Assembly (NCBI GenBank): GCA_003852805.1
Contig: RDDY01000237.1
Span: 1 to 5,872, forward strand
Reading direction: 5' to 3'
DNA from: Chryseobacterium sp.
GTDB lineage: Bacteria > Bacteroidota > Bacteroidia > Flavobacteriales > Weeksellaceae
Length of the DNA: 5,872 nucleotides
In this document: one piece after another, positions 5,129-5,872 of the stretch
Position numbering within the stretch: the first letter of the stretch is position 1
How the letters are laid out: each line of letters opens with the position of its first letter
The notes under the pieces: generated by a model
The model's input: the letters and a program-made list of their open reading frames with translations, nothing else
Database searches by the model: none
What the model was told of the DNA's origin: nothing
Made by a program: the position numbers and the translations under genes

Positions 5129-5872
5129 ATGAAAAAGTTTCTCTCATTTGTAACATCGCTGATTTTGTATCAAACCGCGCTCGCGCAGCATTTTGACATC
5201 GATACGATTTTTACCGATAAAATCAGCATCCGCGCCATCACCGTTTACGATGGCAAGGTTTGGTACGCCGGCACCGATTCCAAGTTTGGTTACGTCAATT
5301 TGAACAATAAGGCAGACCGGAAACAGATCAAACTCTCCGACGATCACTTGCAGTTTAGAGCGCTGGCGCAGACGCGTGATCATTTCTTCGCCATCAATGT
5401 GGAAAGCCCCGCTCGTTTCTTCAAAATCGATAAAAAAACGCTGCAAGTTTCAACGGTTTTCAGAGACGAAAACAAGGACGCTTTCTACGACGCTCTGGCT
5501 TTTGACGGTGCACGCGGCGTTGCGCTGGGTGATCCTTACGACAATTGCCCGACGATACAGCTGACGCACAACTCGGGGAAAGATTGGCGAAAAGTAAACT
5601 GTGATATGCTACCGAAAATGCTGCCGGGCGAGGCACATTTCGCGGCAAGCAATTCCAATATCGTATTGCACAGCAAGCAGATATTCATTGTCACGGGCGG
5701 TACAATGTCGAGAGTTTTATACTCGGCCGATTTTGGCAAACATTGGACTGCTTTTGGCACGCCGATGCTCAGTGGCGAGACCGCCGGTATTTACGCCATG
5801 GACAAAGTGTTTGAGCCAAAGCCCTTCGCGATTGTTGTGGGCGGCGATTACCGAGATCAGTCGGCCAATCAA
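5129..5872 (+). CDS. Secreted sialidase-like (BNR/YCF48-type) beta-propeller protein, N-terminal part
   Basis: The first 248 codons of a gene that runs off the right edge. Residues 1-19 are a signal peptide (MKKFLSFVTSLILYQTALA) with cleavage before Gln20, so the product enters the periplasm or beyond. The mature part looks like propeller blades. Asp-box motifs THNSGKDW (146-153) and SADFGKHW (199-206) lie 53 residues apart, with the conserved stretches GDPYDNC (134-140), GEAHFAASNSN (167-177), GGTMSRV (190-196) and GGDY (238-241). Such proteins are widespread in Bacteroidota and are often labelled oxidoreductase or photosystem II stability factor-like by weak similarity. No enzymatic activity can be inferred here. 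Cys140 and Cys158 could form a disulfide. A terminator lies between it and the permease gene, with almost no room for its own promoter, so expression is by read-through or from a promoter inside the permease gene. Confidence 0.88.
   Translation, partial: MKKFLSFVTSLILYQTALAQHFDIDTIFTDKISIRAITVYDGKVWYAGTDSKFGYVNLNNKADRKQIKLSDDHLQFRALAQTRDHFFAINVESPARFFKIDKKTLQVSTVFRDENKDAFYDALAFDGARGVALGDPYDNCPTIQLTHNSGKDWRKVNCDMLPKMLPGEAHFAASNSNIVLHSKQIFIVTGGTMSRVLYSADFGKHWTAFGTPMLSGETAGIYAMDKVFEPKPFAIVVGGDYRDQSANQ

Overview
The window looks like chromosome from a Bacteroidota member, most likely a flavobacterium of the Chryseobacterium/Weeksellaceae type. The evidence is the set of protein families: a secreted sialidase-fold propeller protein typical of that group, an exported protein with a carboxypeptidase-regulatory-like N-terminus, and DapF and MltG versions with Bacteroidota-style motifs. 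Most genes also lack a Shine-Dalgarno sequence, and sites resembling the Bacteroidota -7 element TAnnTTTG precede two genes. Base composition is moderate (mid-40s % GC by eye), so the genus is not fixed. No mobile element, CRISPR array, rRNA, tRNA or recognised riboswitch was seen.

Layout. Positions 1-3224 form a tightly packed minus-strand block, read right to left: pnuC (vitamin/nucleoside transporter), a 99-residue extremely basic lipoprotein too unusual to name, dapF (diaminopimelate epimerase), mltG (endolytic murein transglycosylase), and the start of an exported outer-membrane-type protein that leaves the window. Gaps between these genes are 1-62 nt. A hairpin with a T-tract sits between the lipoprotein gene and dapF. 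It probably divides the block into pnuC-lipoprotein and dapF-mltG-exported protein, with a candidate dapF promoter just in front of it. Positions 3225-3406 are a divergent regulatory gap. Positions 3407-5083 hold a plus-strand cationic-amino-acid-type APC permease that ends in a clear UUCG-loop terminator. From 5129 a secreted propeller protein runs off the right edge.

Biology. dapF supplies meso-diaminopimelate for peptidoglycan precursors and mltG cuts nascent glycan strands, so their one-base spacing makes a small cell-wall module. The two transporters import small nutrients. Their link to the wall genes is only positional.

Nothing here amounts to a clearly new system. The items most worth following up are the basic lipoprotein, the terminator-like hairpin 7 nt before the dapF start, and the short repeats in the pnuC/permease gap.
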